Part shown: piece after piece, positions 30,362 through 42,222 of the stretch
Position numbering within the stretch: the first letter of the stretch is position 1
Layout of the letters: each line of letters opens with the position of its first letter
Assembly (NCBI GenBank): GCA_949361645.1
Contig: OX442437.1
Span: 6,578,613 to 6,642,612, forward strand
Reading direction: 5' to 3'
Source of the DNA: Spongilla lacustris
Lineage: Eukaryota > Porifera > Demospongiae > Spongillida > Spongillidae
Length of the DNA: 64,000 nt
The notes under the pieces: model-generated
Databases searched by the model: none
Seen by the model: the letters and a program-made list of their open reading frames with translations, nothing else
What the model was told of the DNA's origin: nothing
Translations under genes and position numbers: made by a program

Positions 30362-32158
30362 GCTCTTGAGACCTGTGAGCTGCAGTGGCTGATAAAGCTC
30401 CAAGAATTGGAGCTTAGTATGATGAAAAGGTTGAAGGATGGGGAGGAGGGAATTCAAAAGGGAGAACGAGCTCCTGCGTGAGTAGACACGCCCATCATAA
30501 CTACCCATATTGCTCCATATCTGTATGCAGGATGATGAGATCGCCCGCCTCCATAGCCAAATCGCCTGGAGAAGTGGTAAGGAAGATGCACTAAACCTAT
30601 GTGGTTGTGTGGAGACCTAGCGCGAGGCTACTGGTGCCGTTGGGGAGCAGTGCTGAACAATGGAGTAACCTAGGTGTCTGTAATAGGGTACCACTGGTGG
30701 TTCAATGTTCACCATGCTAGTAACCTAGGTGTCTGTAATAGGGTACCACTGGTGGTACAATGTTCACCATGCTAGTAACCTCGGTGTCTGTAATAGGGTA
30801 CCACTGGTGGTTCAATGTTCACCATGCTAGTAACCTAGGTTGTCTGTAATAGGGTACCTCTGGTGGTTCAATGTTCACCATGCTAGTAACCTAGGTGTCT
30901 GTAATAGGGTACCACTGGTGGTTCAATGTTCACCATGCTAGTAACCTCGGTGTCTGTAATAGGGGTACCACTGGTGGTTCAATGTTCACCATGCTAGTAA
31001 CCTAGGTGTCTGTAATAGGGTACCACTGGTGGTTCAATGTTCACCATGCTAGTAACCTAGGTGTCTGTATAGGGTACCACTGGTGGTTCAATGTTCACCA
31101 TGCTAGTAACCTAGGTGTCTGTCATAGGGTACCACTGGTGGTTCAATGTTCACCATGCTAGTAACCTAGGTGTCTGTAATAGGGTACCACTGGTGGTTCA
31201 ATGTTCACCATGCTCACAGGTGTGTACTGAACTGTATTCCTTACCATGTAGGGCACTGGGGATGCTGATATCAAGCCGCATGGAGAGTACCCAGTCCCCT
31301 CTGCAAAAAGCAGGCACATCCCTGCTCCTCCCCCTCCCCACCCCCTCCCCTCCTCCCCCCTCCCCCTCCCCCCTCCTCCTCCCCCCCTCCCCCTCCTCCC
31401 TCCCCCCCTCCCCCTCCCTCCTCCCCCCCTCCCCCCCTCCTCCTCCCCCCCCTCCCCCCTCCTCCTCCCCCCTCCTCCTCCTCCCCCTCCTCAACTGGGA
31501 CTGGGGATGCTGATGAGCTCTCAGCCGCCTGGAGAGTACCCAGTCCCTCTTCAAGAAGCATTTGGAGCCGGCACATCCCTGCACCTCCTCCTCCTCCTCC
31601 CTCCCCCCCCTCCTCCTCCTCCCCTCCCCCCCCTCCTCCTCCTCCCCCTCATCCTCCTCCACCAAGGTAGGTCTAGTATTGAAGGTTGAATGGTGGGCAG
31701 AGGGTATCTGATACTACGTGTGTATGGTGTAGGTATTTTGAAGTGAACCCCATTCTCTCATAGAGCCCAGCGTGCAGCTTCTGACCTGGAGAAGCTGTGC
31801 CAGGAGAAGGATCGAAGGATCCAGGAGCTGTTCCACCTCAGGGAGGAGATCCAACTAGTGGAAGAGGGATTTCCATATGTCTCGTAGATCAAACAGCAGT
31901 GCGAAGCCCTGATCGAGGAGATGAAGGTGTGTGACCTCACATGTGCACACTACACTTAACTACATAACCGCCCCCATACACACACACAGGAGCAGCACCA
32001 GCAAGAGCTGCTAATGTGCAAGGCAAGTGTATGGGGTGTGGCCTCTTATGGAGATTATGTGCGACCCCAAACATTTTAGGACCAGGCGAGAGCTTGGCTG
32101 CAGGAGCAGAGGGAGAGGGATGCCCAGGCCTCAAAGGATGCCCTCCAGGATCAAGAGG
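30362..32158 (+). pseudogene. Coiled-coil gene family, plus-strand unit 1 (probably broken)
   Basis: Exon-like blocks homologous to unit 2: LETCELQWLIKLQELELSM (30362-30477), DDEIARLHSQIAW (30531-30576), the GTGDADI exon (from 31252), AQRAASDLEKLCQEKDRRIQ (from about 31766), QQCEALIEEMK (to about 31926), EQHQQELLMCK (31991-32023) and DQARAWLQEQRERDAQASKD (32081-32158). Compared with unit 2, an extra G in the run near 30449 and an extra A in GATATCAAGCC (31270s) shift the frame of the first and third blocks. The proline-coding spacer has become a long CCTCC run. Either this unit is decaying or these are sequence errors in homopolymers. Confidence 0.55.
30660..31215. repeat. 55-bp minisatellite (array 1)
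   Basis: About ten copies of a 55-bp unit starting AGTAACCTAGGTGTCTGTAA, containing GGTACCACTGGTGGTTCAA and ending TTCACCATGCT. Its ACCACTGGTGGT core can form a small hairpin. Other arrays: 33370-33975, 39895-40545 and, inverted, 52130-52300. Confidence 0.97.
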
Positions 32159-32412
32159 TGAGTGGGTGTGCATGTATGGGCAAGTGGGTGTCTGTGCAAT
32201 GGTATGTGCACCATGTGTGCACACCACTACACCATGTGCACATCCATCTTACCCCTCCCCCACCGTGTGACCCCCCCTTGCTGAGGAACTTCCTGTATCT
32301 TTCTATATACATTGATCTCCATGGTTACATTAGAGCTTGAGGTGCGGCACAAGAAAAGAGTAGACAAATTCACATGTACACCCACCCCACCCACACCACA
32401 CCAGCACTAAGG

Positions 32413-32782
32413 ACACCATATGGGGACATCATATGTGGACATCATATGTGGACATCATATGTGGACATCATATGTGGACATCATATGGGGACATCATATG
32501 GGGGCCATCATATGGGGACATCATATGGGGACATCATATGGGGACATCATATGTGGACATCATATGGGGACATCATATGGGGGCATCATATGGGGACATC
32601 ATATGGGGACATCATATGGGGACATCATATGGGGACATCATATGTGGACATCATATGTGGACATCATATGGGGACATCATATGGGGACATCATATGGGGA
32701 CATCATATGGGGACATCATATAGGGACATCATATGGGGACATCATATGGGGACATCATATGTGGACATCATATGTGGACATC
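32413..32782. repeat. 14-bp minisatellite GACATCATATGGGG (array 2)
   Basis: About 26 copies. It heads the second tandem unit exactly as array 1 heads the first, followed by the same CCTCCTCCTCC spacer and the G run at 32979. Confidence 0.95.
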
Positions 32783-33072
32783 CCTGCACCTCCTCCTCCT
32801 CCTCCACCTCCTAGGACCTCCTCCTCCACCTCCTAGGACCTCCTCCTCCCCCTCCACCTCCTAGGACCTCCTCCTCCTCCCCCTCCTCCTCCTAGGACCT
32901 CCTCCTCCACCTCCTAGGACCTCCTCCCCCTCCTCCTCCTCCATCAAGGTAGGTGTGTCCATGTACCAGGAAGTCTGGGGGGGGGGGGGGGGTTGTTACG
33001 CAGAGTATTTACTTAATACGTGGCCAAGTATCACATGTAATAATTAGTGCTTTGTGCACATCTGTGCTGCAG

Positions 33073-34621
33073 GCTCTTGAGACCTGTGAGCTGCAGTGGC
33101 TGATAAAGCTCCAAGAATTGGAGCTTAGTATGATGAAAAGGTTGAAGGATGGGGAGGAAGAATTTAAAAGGGAGAAGGAGCTCCTGCGTGAGTAGACACG
33201 CCCATCATAACTACCCATATTGCTCCATATCTGTATGCAGGATGATGAGATCGCCCGCCTCCATAGCCAAATCGCCTGGAGAAGAGGTAAGGAAGATGCA
33301 CTAACCTATGTGGTTGTGTGGAGACCTAGCACGAGGCTACTGGTGCCGTTGGGGGGGCAGTGCTGAACAATGGAGTAACCTAGGTGTCTGTAATAGGGTA
33401 CCACTGGTGGTTCAATGTTCACCATGCTAGTAACCTAGGTGTCTGTAATAGGGTACCACTGGTGGTTCAATGTTCACCATGCTAGTAACCTAGGTGTCTG
33501 TAATAGGGTACCACTGGTGGTTCAATGTTCACCATGCTAGTAACCTAGGTGTCTGTAATAGGGTACCACTGGTGGTTCAATGTTCACCATGCTAGTAACC
33601 TAGGTGTCTGTAATAGGGTACCAATGGTGGTTCAATGTTCACCATGCTAGTAACCTAGGTGTCTGTAATAGGGTACCACTGGTGGTTCAATGTTCACCAT
33701 GCTAGTAACCTAGGTGTCTGTAATAGGGTACCACTGGTGGTTCAATGTTCACCATGCTAGTAACCTAGGTGTCTGTAATAGGGTACCACTGGTGGTTCAA
33801 TGTTCACCATGCTAGTAACCTAGGTGTCTGTAATAGGGTACCACTGGTGGTTCAATGTTCACCATGCTAGTAACCTAGGTGTCTGTAATAGGGTACCACT
33901 GGTGGTTCAATGTTCACCATGCTAGTAACCTAGGTGTCTGTAATAGGGTACCACTGGTGGTTCAATGTTCGCAATGCTCACAGGTGTGTACTGAACTGTA
34001 TTCCTTACCATGTAGGGCACTGGGGATGCTGATATCAGCCGCCTGGAGAGTACCCAGTCCCTCTTCAACAAGCAGGCACATCCCTGCCCCTCCACCTCCT
34101 CCTCCTCCTCCTCCACCTCCTTCCCTGCACCTCCACCTCCTCCCAAGGTGGGTGTGAACATGTACCAGGAAGTCTTGGGGTGGGGCAGGCCTGATGCAAA
34201 GAATATGATAAATGGTGGGGTGGAGCTCAAGCATCAAAGGGGGGTTGGTATGGGAGGTGCAGCGTTGGGGGAGGGGAGGAGGCATGTTATGCAGTATTAT
34301 TTGATATTTGAACATGCACTGCAGGAGGGAGCCTCGATCAGAAGGAATCTTGCCCAGGAATTTGAAGAGGCAGGAGAGCTGGAAGTGGTAAGCATTGTGG
34401 TAGGCATTGAGATGGCGTGTGTTATGACATCCTGTTCATGGGTGTGGTCACATCACACCTCCTCCCCATGCCTGGAATTGAACTTTGTATGTACTTGTAC
34501 CATGGATGCATTGATCACCATGGTTACATGTAGGCCATACAGCAGTGCGAAGCCCTTCAAGAAAAAATCGAGCAGATGAAGGTGTGACCTCACATGTGCA
34601 CACTACACTTACCTACATAAC

Positions 34622-34652
<31 letters not shown>

Positions 34653-37600
34653 ACACACAGGAGCAGCACCAGCAAGAGCTGCTAATGTGCAAAGCAAGTG
34701 TATGGGGTGTGGCCTCTTATGGAGATTATGTGCGACCCCAAACATTTTAGGACCAGGCGAGAGCTTGGCTGCAGGAGCAGAGGGAGAGGGATGCTCAGGC
34801 CTCAAAGGATGCCCTCCAGGATCAAGAGGTGAGTGGGTGTGCATGTATGGGCAAGTGGGTGTCTGTGCAATGGTATGTGCACCATGTGTGCACACCACTA
34901 CACCATGAGCACATCCATCTTACCCCTCCCCCACCGTGTGACCCCCCCTGCTGAGGAACTTCCTGTATCTTTCTATATACATTGATCTCCACAGAGCTTG
35001 AGGTGCGGCACAAGAAAAGAGTAGACAAATTCACATGTACACCCACCCCACCCACACCACACCAGCACTAAGGCATGATAGATACTCATGAGGGAATGTG
35101 CATTAGTGGTGATGGGTGTTCACATGAAGTGAGGGGGTACTCAACATGGGCACTCCCAGCTTTTCTGGAAGGGGGGGGGGGGCCAGGATAGGGCAAGGGG
35201 GGCACCATTTGACAGCCGTGAATACGTTGTCCACTTTCGGCCGATTTAACAAGCGGGGGGGGGGGGGGTGCTGTCCACTTTCAGCTGATTTAACAAGCAA
35301 GGGGGGGGGGGGTGCTATCCGCTTTTGTCTGATTCAATCAGTGAGGTGTCCACCCTCTCGGCCAATCCAGTCATACTATCAGTGGGCGGAGGGTGCTGAA
35401 CTTTTATTACAAGGGGGGGGGGGGGGGGGGGGCATGGCCCCCCCCCCCTGAGATGCCCTTGCTCAAGTGGAGAGGAATATCTCATTCCAGGAGTTCTGTT
35501 TCCACACACTGCAGGCCCGACATCTGAGGGAGGTGGAGAGTTTAACGGCACAGATAGTGTCACTTGAGGCCGAGAGGCATTGTCAGGTATGTATCCCTTA
35601 TGATTTAGTTACTGCCTGGAACATATGTGAACCCACCTGAGACATGAGTATCCTCATCTAACCATTTGTGCTGGAGGTATCATTAGCCTCCTCCCCAGTC
35701 CAACAAGGTGGTCTGGCTAGCTACATCATTGTGTCTGTTTTTAAGAGGATGTCATGAACTTTGCCTCACTAAGAGGCAAGGGAGGGGGAGGAGGACATTT
35801 GTGTGGAAAGGTTATGGGTGGATCGTGTATCATGTTACAATCATATGAACCCCTAGGAGGAGGCTTCACCCTGCCCCAATCTCTCCACGCCTGTAAGTTA
35901 TTCAAGGGAATAGTTATGGCTGGATAATACCACCATTTCACCTGTTTTACCCCAGGAAGATGCGGGGCAGCAAGAAGAGGAGAATGTGAGTTATGCTTCG
36001 GAAGGAGATAACACAATAGTTAATGCCAGCTAATTGCTCTTACAGGCTGAGTAAATGTACCCCCTACCCCATGCTAAGAATCGTGGTGTGTTTGGCCCAT
36101 AATGGGGGCAGGCGACAGCCGCAGCCAGGCATGTAGCAGGCTATGACTGGAGTGCTGCCCCCATGGAGCCCTCGCTTAAATACAATACAAACCTGAAACC
36201 ATATCGACAACAGTTTGGGATGATTTGATTGGATAGGGGGTGTTATGGGGAGAAGGACGCCCTGCAATGCTATTGGGCGCTCATGCACAGCATAGGATTG
36301 GGTGGGATTGTTCATTGAATGCATCTGCCAAAACATATGTTTACATCTGGCCTTAGCAACGTCACTATAGTCAGCTTAGTAACGCTATATAACACAGAGC
36401 AACTCTCTGCATTAAACTTAGTTTACTACCACTGTACCTAAACTTTACCTTATGATTCAAAGTGTATAAAATAAGATTTATAAACAATGTAAAAAACTTC
36501 GTGGAAACTGTCCAAATGATTGAAATGCTACTTTTGCTAGTGTCTTTGTTATGCTGGTTAAATTGTGTCTTTCTTTGAATGTTATTCTTATTTGTGTATA
36601 CTGTGTAAATGTCTATATGGGCATAACCCAAAAAACTCCCCATGCCTCCTCCCCCTTCCCATGCCTCCTCCCACTCCCCATACCTCCTCCCACTCCCCAT
36701 ACCTCCTCCCACTCCCCATACCTCCTCCCACTCCCCTTGTATCTGTGCTGGAGAGTGTCCTCCCCCAGCCCTCAAGAGAAGAGTCTTGTATTTTATACAT
36801 GTACTTTGTTTACAAACCCTTCCATAAACTATGTGATATCATTACCACATGAACAGATGCAGGACAGAAGTCCACTTCCTTCTCGTAAACGTGTGAGTTA
36901 TGCATGGAATGGGGAGGGGAGGAGGGACAGTGGTATGATGTGGGATGTCAACTTGTAATGTACGCCTGCACAGTACAGCCTTGGACCCAGGCCTAAATTT
37001 AGGGACCTGGTGTCCACTGGCAAGGTCCTAGTGCGCATATGCTCTAAGTATGGAGAGAGGGAACATGCAGTTACTATAGTGTAGACAAAGTACTTATGTC
37101 ATTATCAAGTTTCTTGGTACAGTATGGTGTGGCTTCATGTGTGGTCTTTTTCTCTGCAGCGCACTCCTCCTACAGACCCCCCCATGCCGCCCCCACCTCC
37201 ACAACCAGCAGCAACACCAGAGAGAGGAGGTGTGGGGGAAGAGGTAAGGGAGGGGGAGGAGGACATTTGTGTGGAAAGGTTATGGGTGGATCGTGTATCA
37301 TGTTACAATCATATGAACCCCAGGAGGAGGCTTCACCCTGCCCCAATCTCTCCACGCCTGTAAGTTATTCAAGGGAATAGATAATACCACCATTTCACCT
37401 GTTTTACCATGCTTCGGAAGGAGATAACACAATAGTTAATGCCAGCTAATTGCTCTTACAGGCTGAGTAAATGTACCCCCTACCCCATGCTAAGAATCGT
37501 GGTGTGTTTGGCCCATAATGGGGGCAGGCGACAGCCGCAGCCAGGCATGTAGCAGGCTATGACTGGAGTGCTGCCCCCATGGAGCCCTCGCTTAAATACA

Positions 37601-40600
37601 ATACAAACCTGTAACCATATCGACAACAGTTTGGGATGATTTGGGGGTGTTATGGGGAGAAGGATGCCCTGCAATGCTATTGGGCACTCATGCACAGCAT
37701 AGGATTGGGTGGGATTGTTCATTGAATGCATCTGCCAAAACATATGTTTACATCTGGCCTTAGCAACGTCACTATAGTCAGCTTAGTAACGTTATATAAC
37801 ACAGAGCAACTCTCTGCATTAAACTTAGTTTACTACCACTGTACCTAAACTTTACCTTATGAAGATTTATAAGCAATGTAAAAAATTTCGTGGAAACTGT
37901 CCAAATTATTGAAATTCTACTTTTGCTAGTGCCCTTGTTGTGCTGGTTAAATTGTGTCTTTCTTTGAATGCTATTCTTATTTGTGTATACTGTGTATAAG
38001 GGAGGGGGAGGAGGTGTATGTTGATCAGCTGCACCATCTCCCCAGGAGGAAATGCCACTCCCCTCAGCTTCACCCCAGGTGGAGGAAACAGGGGAAGAGG
38101 TGCTGGCCCACGTGAGTTATTGCAAGCAAAGGAGGGGGAAGGGAGGGCTGGTAGCATACCATGTACCACTGCTGTCATAGATCACCCCCACACCCTGCAC
38201 AATAGTAACCACATGCAGTGTTGCTGTTGTAAAGTAATGGTTGGAAGGGAAGCCAGCCATGTTGAATACCATGATGTCAAACATCTCCCTTGTATAACTG
38301 CAGGTGGAGGAAGGGGGAGGAGGTTATGTCCAGGATGTGGAGGAAGGAGGAATACCACTAGCTCCACCTGCCCTCCTAGTAAGAGAGGAAGGGTGTGTGG
38401 TATACATGTGAAAGGTGTACTGCTACAGAGATGTGATGAGTGTCTATACTGAAGGGATATCATTAGCTTAACCATAACCATAAGGGGAAAACTGCTTTGG
38501 CCCTAGCTATGTAATAGTTAGCCAAGGTAGATACCAAGATGTGGGCTATAAGGGTCTGGGGACTCATAAACTTCATTTACTTGCACCAGTCACATGCGCT
38601 ACTCTCTCATCCCACAACAGACCATCCACAACTGTAAACTGTGCCCTGGTACATTTACTGCCAATAAGAACCTGCTGCGGCACATCAGGCAGTTTCACTA
38701 CGGTGAAAATCAATATATTTGCCATATCTGTCGGCAGATATTGAGCAGGTCAGATGCTCTCCTCATGCACATGAGGAGGAGGCATGGTAGTCAGGTGAGC
38801 CACTGCACCATACCCACACCTACTTCTAGACTATGTGTACATCAGTGCATAATTATGTACACGTGTGGATGGTGTTGCATTATGTGTATGGAGAGGGTAT
38901 CTGATACTATGTGTGTATGGAGAGGGTATCTGATACTACTGTGTGTACGTGTGTATGGTGAGGGTATCTGATACTACGTGTGTATGGAGAGGGTATCTGA
39001 TACTACTGGGTGTACGTGTGTATGGTGAGGGTATCTGATACTACGTGTGTACTTGTGTATGGTGAGGGTATCTGATACTACGTGTGTATGGTGAGGGTAG
39101 GGTATCTGATACTACGTGTGTACGTGTGTATGGTGAGGGTATCTGATACTACGTGTGTATGGAGAGGGTATTTTGAAGTGAACCCCATTCTCTCATAGAG
39201 CCCAGCGTGCAGCATGTGACCTGGAAAAGAAGTATCAGGAGAAGAATCAGAGGATCCAGGAGCTCTTCCTCAGGCGGGAGATACTCCCTCCCCCTCCCCC
39301 TTCCCCTCCCCCATTACCCTCCCCCTCCCCCATTACCCTCCCCCTCCCCCATTACCCTCCCCCTCCCCCTCCCCCATTACCCTCCCCCTCTTCCCCAACA
39401 CGTGGAAAAGGTATTTCCATGTGTCTCGTGCATAGGTGCTTGCAGGGAGTGGGTGTGACTTTCAGGGAGTGATGTGGCTTTCAGGAGTGGGTGTGGCTTC
39501 CAGGGAGTGGGTGTAGCTTTCAAGATTGGGCGTCACAATCAGGGAGTGGGCGTGGCTTGCAGGGAGTGGTTATGTATTGCACACCTTCAACAGGATAGGG
39601 ACCGCGCCTACAGAGAGCTGCAAAAGGAGGACAAGTTGTTAAATAAAACATTGGAGGCCACGCTGGTAAGCAGGATCGAGGGTCTGTCGTTTTGGCCACA
39701 AATATTTTGCATATTGCCGATGTCAGATGTGAATTTAAAAGAGTTTTCTGTCCATCATTAGCTTCAGGCCTGGTTGAGGAGGCACAAAGAGCCTGGAGAA
39801 GAGGTAAGGAAGGTGCACTAACCTATGTGGTTGTGTGGGGACCTAGCACTAGGCTGCTGGTGCCATTGGGGGCAGTGCTGAACAATGGAGTAACCTAGAT
39901 GTCTGTAATAGGGTACCACTGGTGGTTCAATGTTCACCATGCTAGTAACCTAGTTGGGCGTAGCCCGACCTTCGCGTATTGCCGGAAGGTTGGGTACCAA
40001 ACCTGCACAGTTTTTGTACAAGCTGCAACGGGGATTGCAGTCCAATCAGAATGCAGGAGCCCAATAAATACATTCTGCGGCAGCTGGTAGTAAAGCCAAT
40101 CTGATTTCGACATACTTTACACAATTATTCATTGATACCGATTGTATAACACCCCACTATTCATTGACGCATTGCATAATACACCTGTACAAAAACTGTG
40201 CGGGTTTGGTACCCGACCTTCCGCCAATACGCGAAGGTCGGGCTACGCCCAACTACTAGTAACCTAGGTGTCTGTAATAGGGTACCACTGGTGGTTCAAT
40301 GTTCACCATGCTAGTAACCTAGGTGTCTGTAATAAGGTACCACTGGTGGTTCAATGTTCACCATGCTAGTAACCTAGGTGTCTGTAATAGGGTACCACTG
40401 GTGGTTCAATGTTCACCATGCTAGTAACCTAGGTGTCTGTAATAGGGTACCACTGGTGGTTCCACTGGTGGTTCAATGTTCACCATGCTAGTAACCTAGG
40501 TGTCTGTAATAGGGTACCACTGGTGGTTCAATGTTCACCATGCTCACAGGTGTGTACTAAACTGTATTCCTTACCATGTTACAGGTTACAGCCTCCTGCT

Positions 40601-40858
40601 ACTGAACAGGCTAACAAACGTGCTCAGGGGAAGCCAGTTCAGCAGGATAAACCAGTTCAGCAGAAGAAGCCAGTTCAGCAGGAGAAACCAGTTCAGCAGG
40701 AGAAGCCAGTTCAGCAGGAGAAGCCAGTTCAGCAGGAGAAACCAGTTCAGCAGGAGAAACCTGTTCAGCAGGAGAAGCCAGTTCAGCAGGATAAACCAGT
40801 TCAGCAGGATAAACCAGTTCAGCAGGATAAACCAGTTCAGCAGGAGGCAGAAAACTAA
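33073..40858 (+). CDS. Modular coiled-coil / C2H2 protein with KPVQQ repeat tail (5' end unresolved)
   Basis: Short exons with canonical splice sites: 33073-33187, 34016-34147 (Ser/Pro-rich, STSSSSSSTSFPAPPPPPK), 34325-34387, 34534-34581 (AIQQCEALQEKIEQMK), 34661-34693 (EQHQQELLMCK, then a GC donor), 34751-34828, about 35471-35587 (RHLREVESLTAQIVSLEAE), acidic/Pro-rich exons in 35.8-38.4 kb, 38621-38794 (two C2H2 fingers: C-x2-C in CKLCPGTF with H-x4-H, then CHICRQIL with H-x4-H), 39594-39665, 39762-39803 and 40592-40858 (P-P-A-T-E-Q then about 12 hexapeptides KPVQQ[E/D], stop at 40858). Most exons are multiples of three with alternating charge and Leu heptads, so coiled coil is expected. Not every junction is phase-verified, especially 33187 to 33241. 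Family not recognised. Shuffled relatives lie on the minus strand at 49.4-57.7 kb. Confidence 0.55.
33370..33975. repeat. 55-bp minisatellite (array 2)
   Basis: About 11 nearly perfect copies of the AGTAACCTAGGTGTCTGTAA unit, located between the same two exons as array 1. Confidence 0.97.
34619..34660. repeat. C run plus (CA)n abutting an exon
   Basis: About 19 C followed by about 10 CA form the polypyrimidine/acceptor region of the exon starting at 34661. Minus-strand paralogues keep the same arrangement with different lengths (50595-50620 and 51456-51490). Confidence 0.9.
35141..35465. mobile_element. Second G/C-tract element (opposite orientation to 22004-22421)
   Basis: Starts ATGGGCACTCCCAGCTTTTC and ends near GATGCCCTTGC, with internal TTTCGGCCGATTTAACAAGC modules and G runs. 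It lies immediately before the exon coding ISFQEFCFHTLQ, inside the coiled-coil gene. A shortened end (AAGGGCGTCCCTAGGGGGG) sits at the equivalent place in the minus-strand paralogue at about 57340. Confidence 0.6.
35775..38000. repeat. Tandem segmental duplication inside the coiled-coil gene
   Basis: About 35775-36600 is repeated at about 37240-38000 (offset near 1470). Both copies contain the exon EEASPCPNLSTP, a stretch with GTGTTTGGCCCATAATGGGG and a stretch with TAGCAACGTCACTATAGTC. The second copy has small deletions (for example the exon EDAGQQEEEN and a short CTCCCCATAC repeat are missing). Confidence 0.85.
38885..39170. repeat. Minisatellite GAGGGTATCTGATACTACGT
   Basis: About nine diverged copies of a 27-36 bp unit in the intron after the zinc-finger exon. 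GGTATCTGATACT is partly palindromic. Confidence 0.88.
39895..40545. repeat. 55-bp minisatellite (array 3) split by a TIR element
   Basis: One unit, then a 305-bp insertion (39951-40255), then about five more units. The final copy is followed by the CACAGGTGTGTACT segment and the last exon. Confidence 0.96.
39951..40255. mobile_element. 305-bp non-autonomous TIR element with exact 9-bp target duplication
   Basis: Ends TAGTTGGGCGTAGCCCGACC and its complement, with TIRs of about 70 bases differing at a few positions. It is flanked by CTAGTAACC at 39942-39950 and 40256-40264. Because it landed in the 55-bp satellite, neighbouring units show the empty site (CTAGTAACC present once). Length, TIRs and 9-bp duplication suggest a Mutator-like MITE. 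It shares the TAG terminus with the elements at 29006 and 41450. Confidence 0.93.
40619..40850 (+). repeat. Coding 18-bp tandem repeat (KPVQQ-E/D)
   Basis: About 12 copies of AAGCCAGTTCAGCAGGAG-like units in frame at the 3' end of the coiled-coil gene. Length changes in multiples of 18 keep the frame, giving a variable-length basic/Gln-rich tail. Confidence 0.93.
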
Positions 40859-41916
40859 ATGCTAGTTTACATGTACTGCAATAGTTAATTATAAGTTAAT
40901 TATAAACATGAAATTAAAGGTTTTAAGTCAACATCATTGTCTGGAACAGATCATGACAAAGGTCCTCTCCTTATAAGGTTATATTGTGGGCTGTCAGCTG
41001 CCACAATTATATTAAAGGATCATAAGTGATTATTTTAAACTAATTGTGGTAACCAGAGGGCCAACTCTTTGGGGGTACTGTGTATTGTGTTACATGATTA
41101 CTTTGTACTCTACAAGCATAACTGTACATGTACCTACAGCAGTCTGCATGCCCTCAAGTACTGGTGGCAGCGGGCCAGGAAGCTGTAAGACTGCACGGGA
41201 TCAAGGAAGCTGTATCCAACCATTGATCCACTAGAGGCATCATGTGATCCACCCCAGGGCTCTATGGATTGTTGACAGCAGCATGGCTGTGGTGCCTACA
41301 CAGTAGCAAGCTGCACAGATGGCAAAAGTGTGGCTTACAGAAATTAAGTTAAAAGAAGTATACATGTTAACATTATATCTAAACATCATTATTCAAAGGA
41401 TGGGAAAGGGTTGGAGGCAAAGTTCCCAAAACAGTTGCAGCATTCCCCGTAGTCTCGTACCCAGACCCATATTCTCACAGCTGCGGATGGATTACATCAC
41501 CGCTACGTGAAAAGTGGGTCCATGTACTCATTTCTGTCCTGTGATTATATAATACGTCGGGAGGAATGTATAATGATGCCATACATGGAGTGGAGACTCT
41601 TGATTATCATGACCTATAGATCTTATAGATAAGGGTCAAAGCAGCTGCTGACATCATTGTGCATGCGTTTGTGGACATAGAATACAGTCCAAAAAGAAAC
41701 ATAAGCACAGGAAGATCTTGGATCGTGTCCAAGAGTATGCAAAAGAAGTACTGTCCCTTGCATTGGGCTTTTTCATCAAGAAGCACTTACACAATACTGT
41801 TAGGCGCAATCTATCAATTTGCCCAATTTATAAATTGCGCTGCGCATTATGTGAATCCACGTAGTGCGCAACAATTTATAAATTGCGCAACATCCTGGCA
41901 CACATATAGCTAAAGC

Positions 41917-42222
41917 ATGAGTGCATATCCACGTGGCGTTAACACTTCGAATATGTCTAAAGAGGAGCACCGACTGATATTCGAGAAGTTTTGCTGTGAA
42001 AGGTATGTAGCTATAGACAAAAGCGGTAGAAGAACAAGCAAAACCGTTAGCGAAGAGAAAGCCAAAAGGATTCGTCAAGCTGTTAAGGGAGAGCATAGTA
42101 GTGGCGTCACGGCTTCTTTCAGACATTGTGTGAATAGAACAAAGAAGTTTGAGCTGCTAAACTGCGCAGAGCTGGGGTTGACTGATGTGTTGTGTCTTCC
42201 GAAGGTGCAAGTAACTGAATGA
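41917..42222 (+). CDS. KRBA2/Ginger-type N-terminal domain ORF (element-borne)
   Basis: A 101-residue frame with start ATG. Motifs KEEHRLIFEKFC, TVSEEKAKRIRQAVKGE and FRHCVNRTKKFELLNC resemble the N-terminal helical domain seen in KRBA2-like and Ginger-derived proteins (E-E-A-R-I, then FR.WV..K.F.L...P), by memory only. It ends before any integrase. Probably a DNA- or protein-binding fragment of the element's original gene. Confidence 0.45.
   Translation: MSAYPRGVNTSNMSKEEHRLIFEKFCCERYVAIDKSGRRTSKTVSEEKAKRIRQAVKGEHSSGVTASFRHCVNRTKKFELLNCAELGLTDVLCLPKVQVTE

Noticed and set aside
31115..31690. Long Pro/Ser or Glu/Gly-rich frames
   Set aside because: Low-complexity CCTCC runs; only the short exon starting at 31252 has homologues, and its frame is shifted here.
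36371..36958. Frames around CTCCCCATACCTCCTCCCA
   Set aside because: A short tandem repeat inside the first copy of a segmental duplication; absent from the second copy, so not conserved coding.
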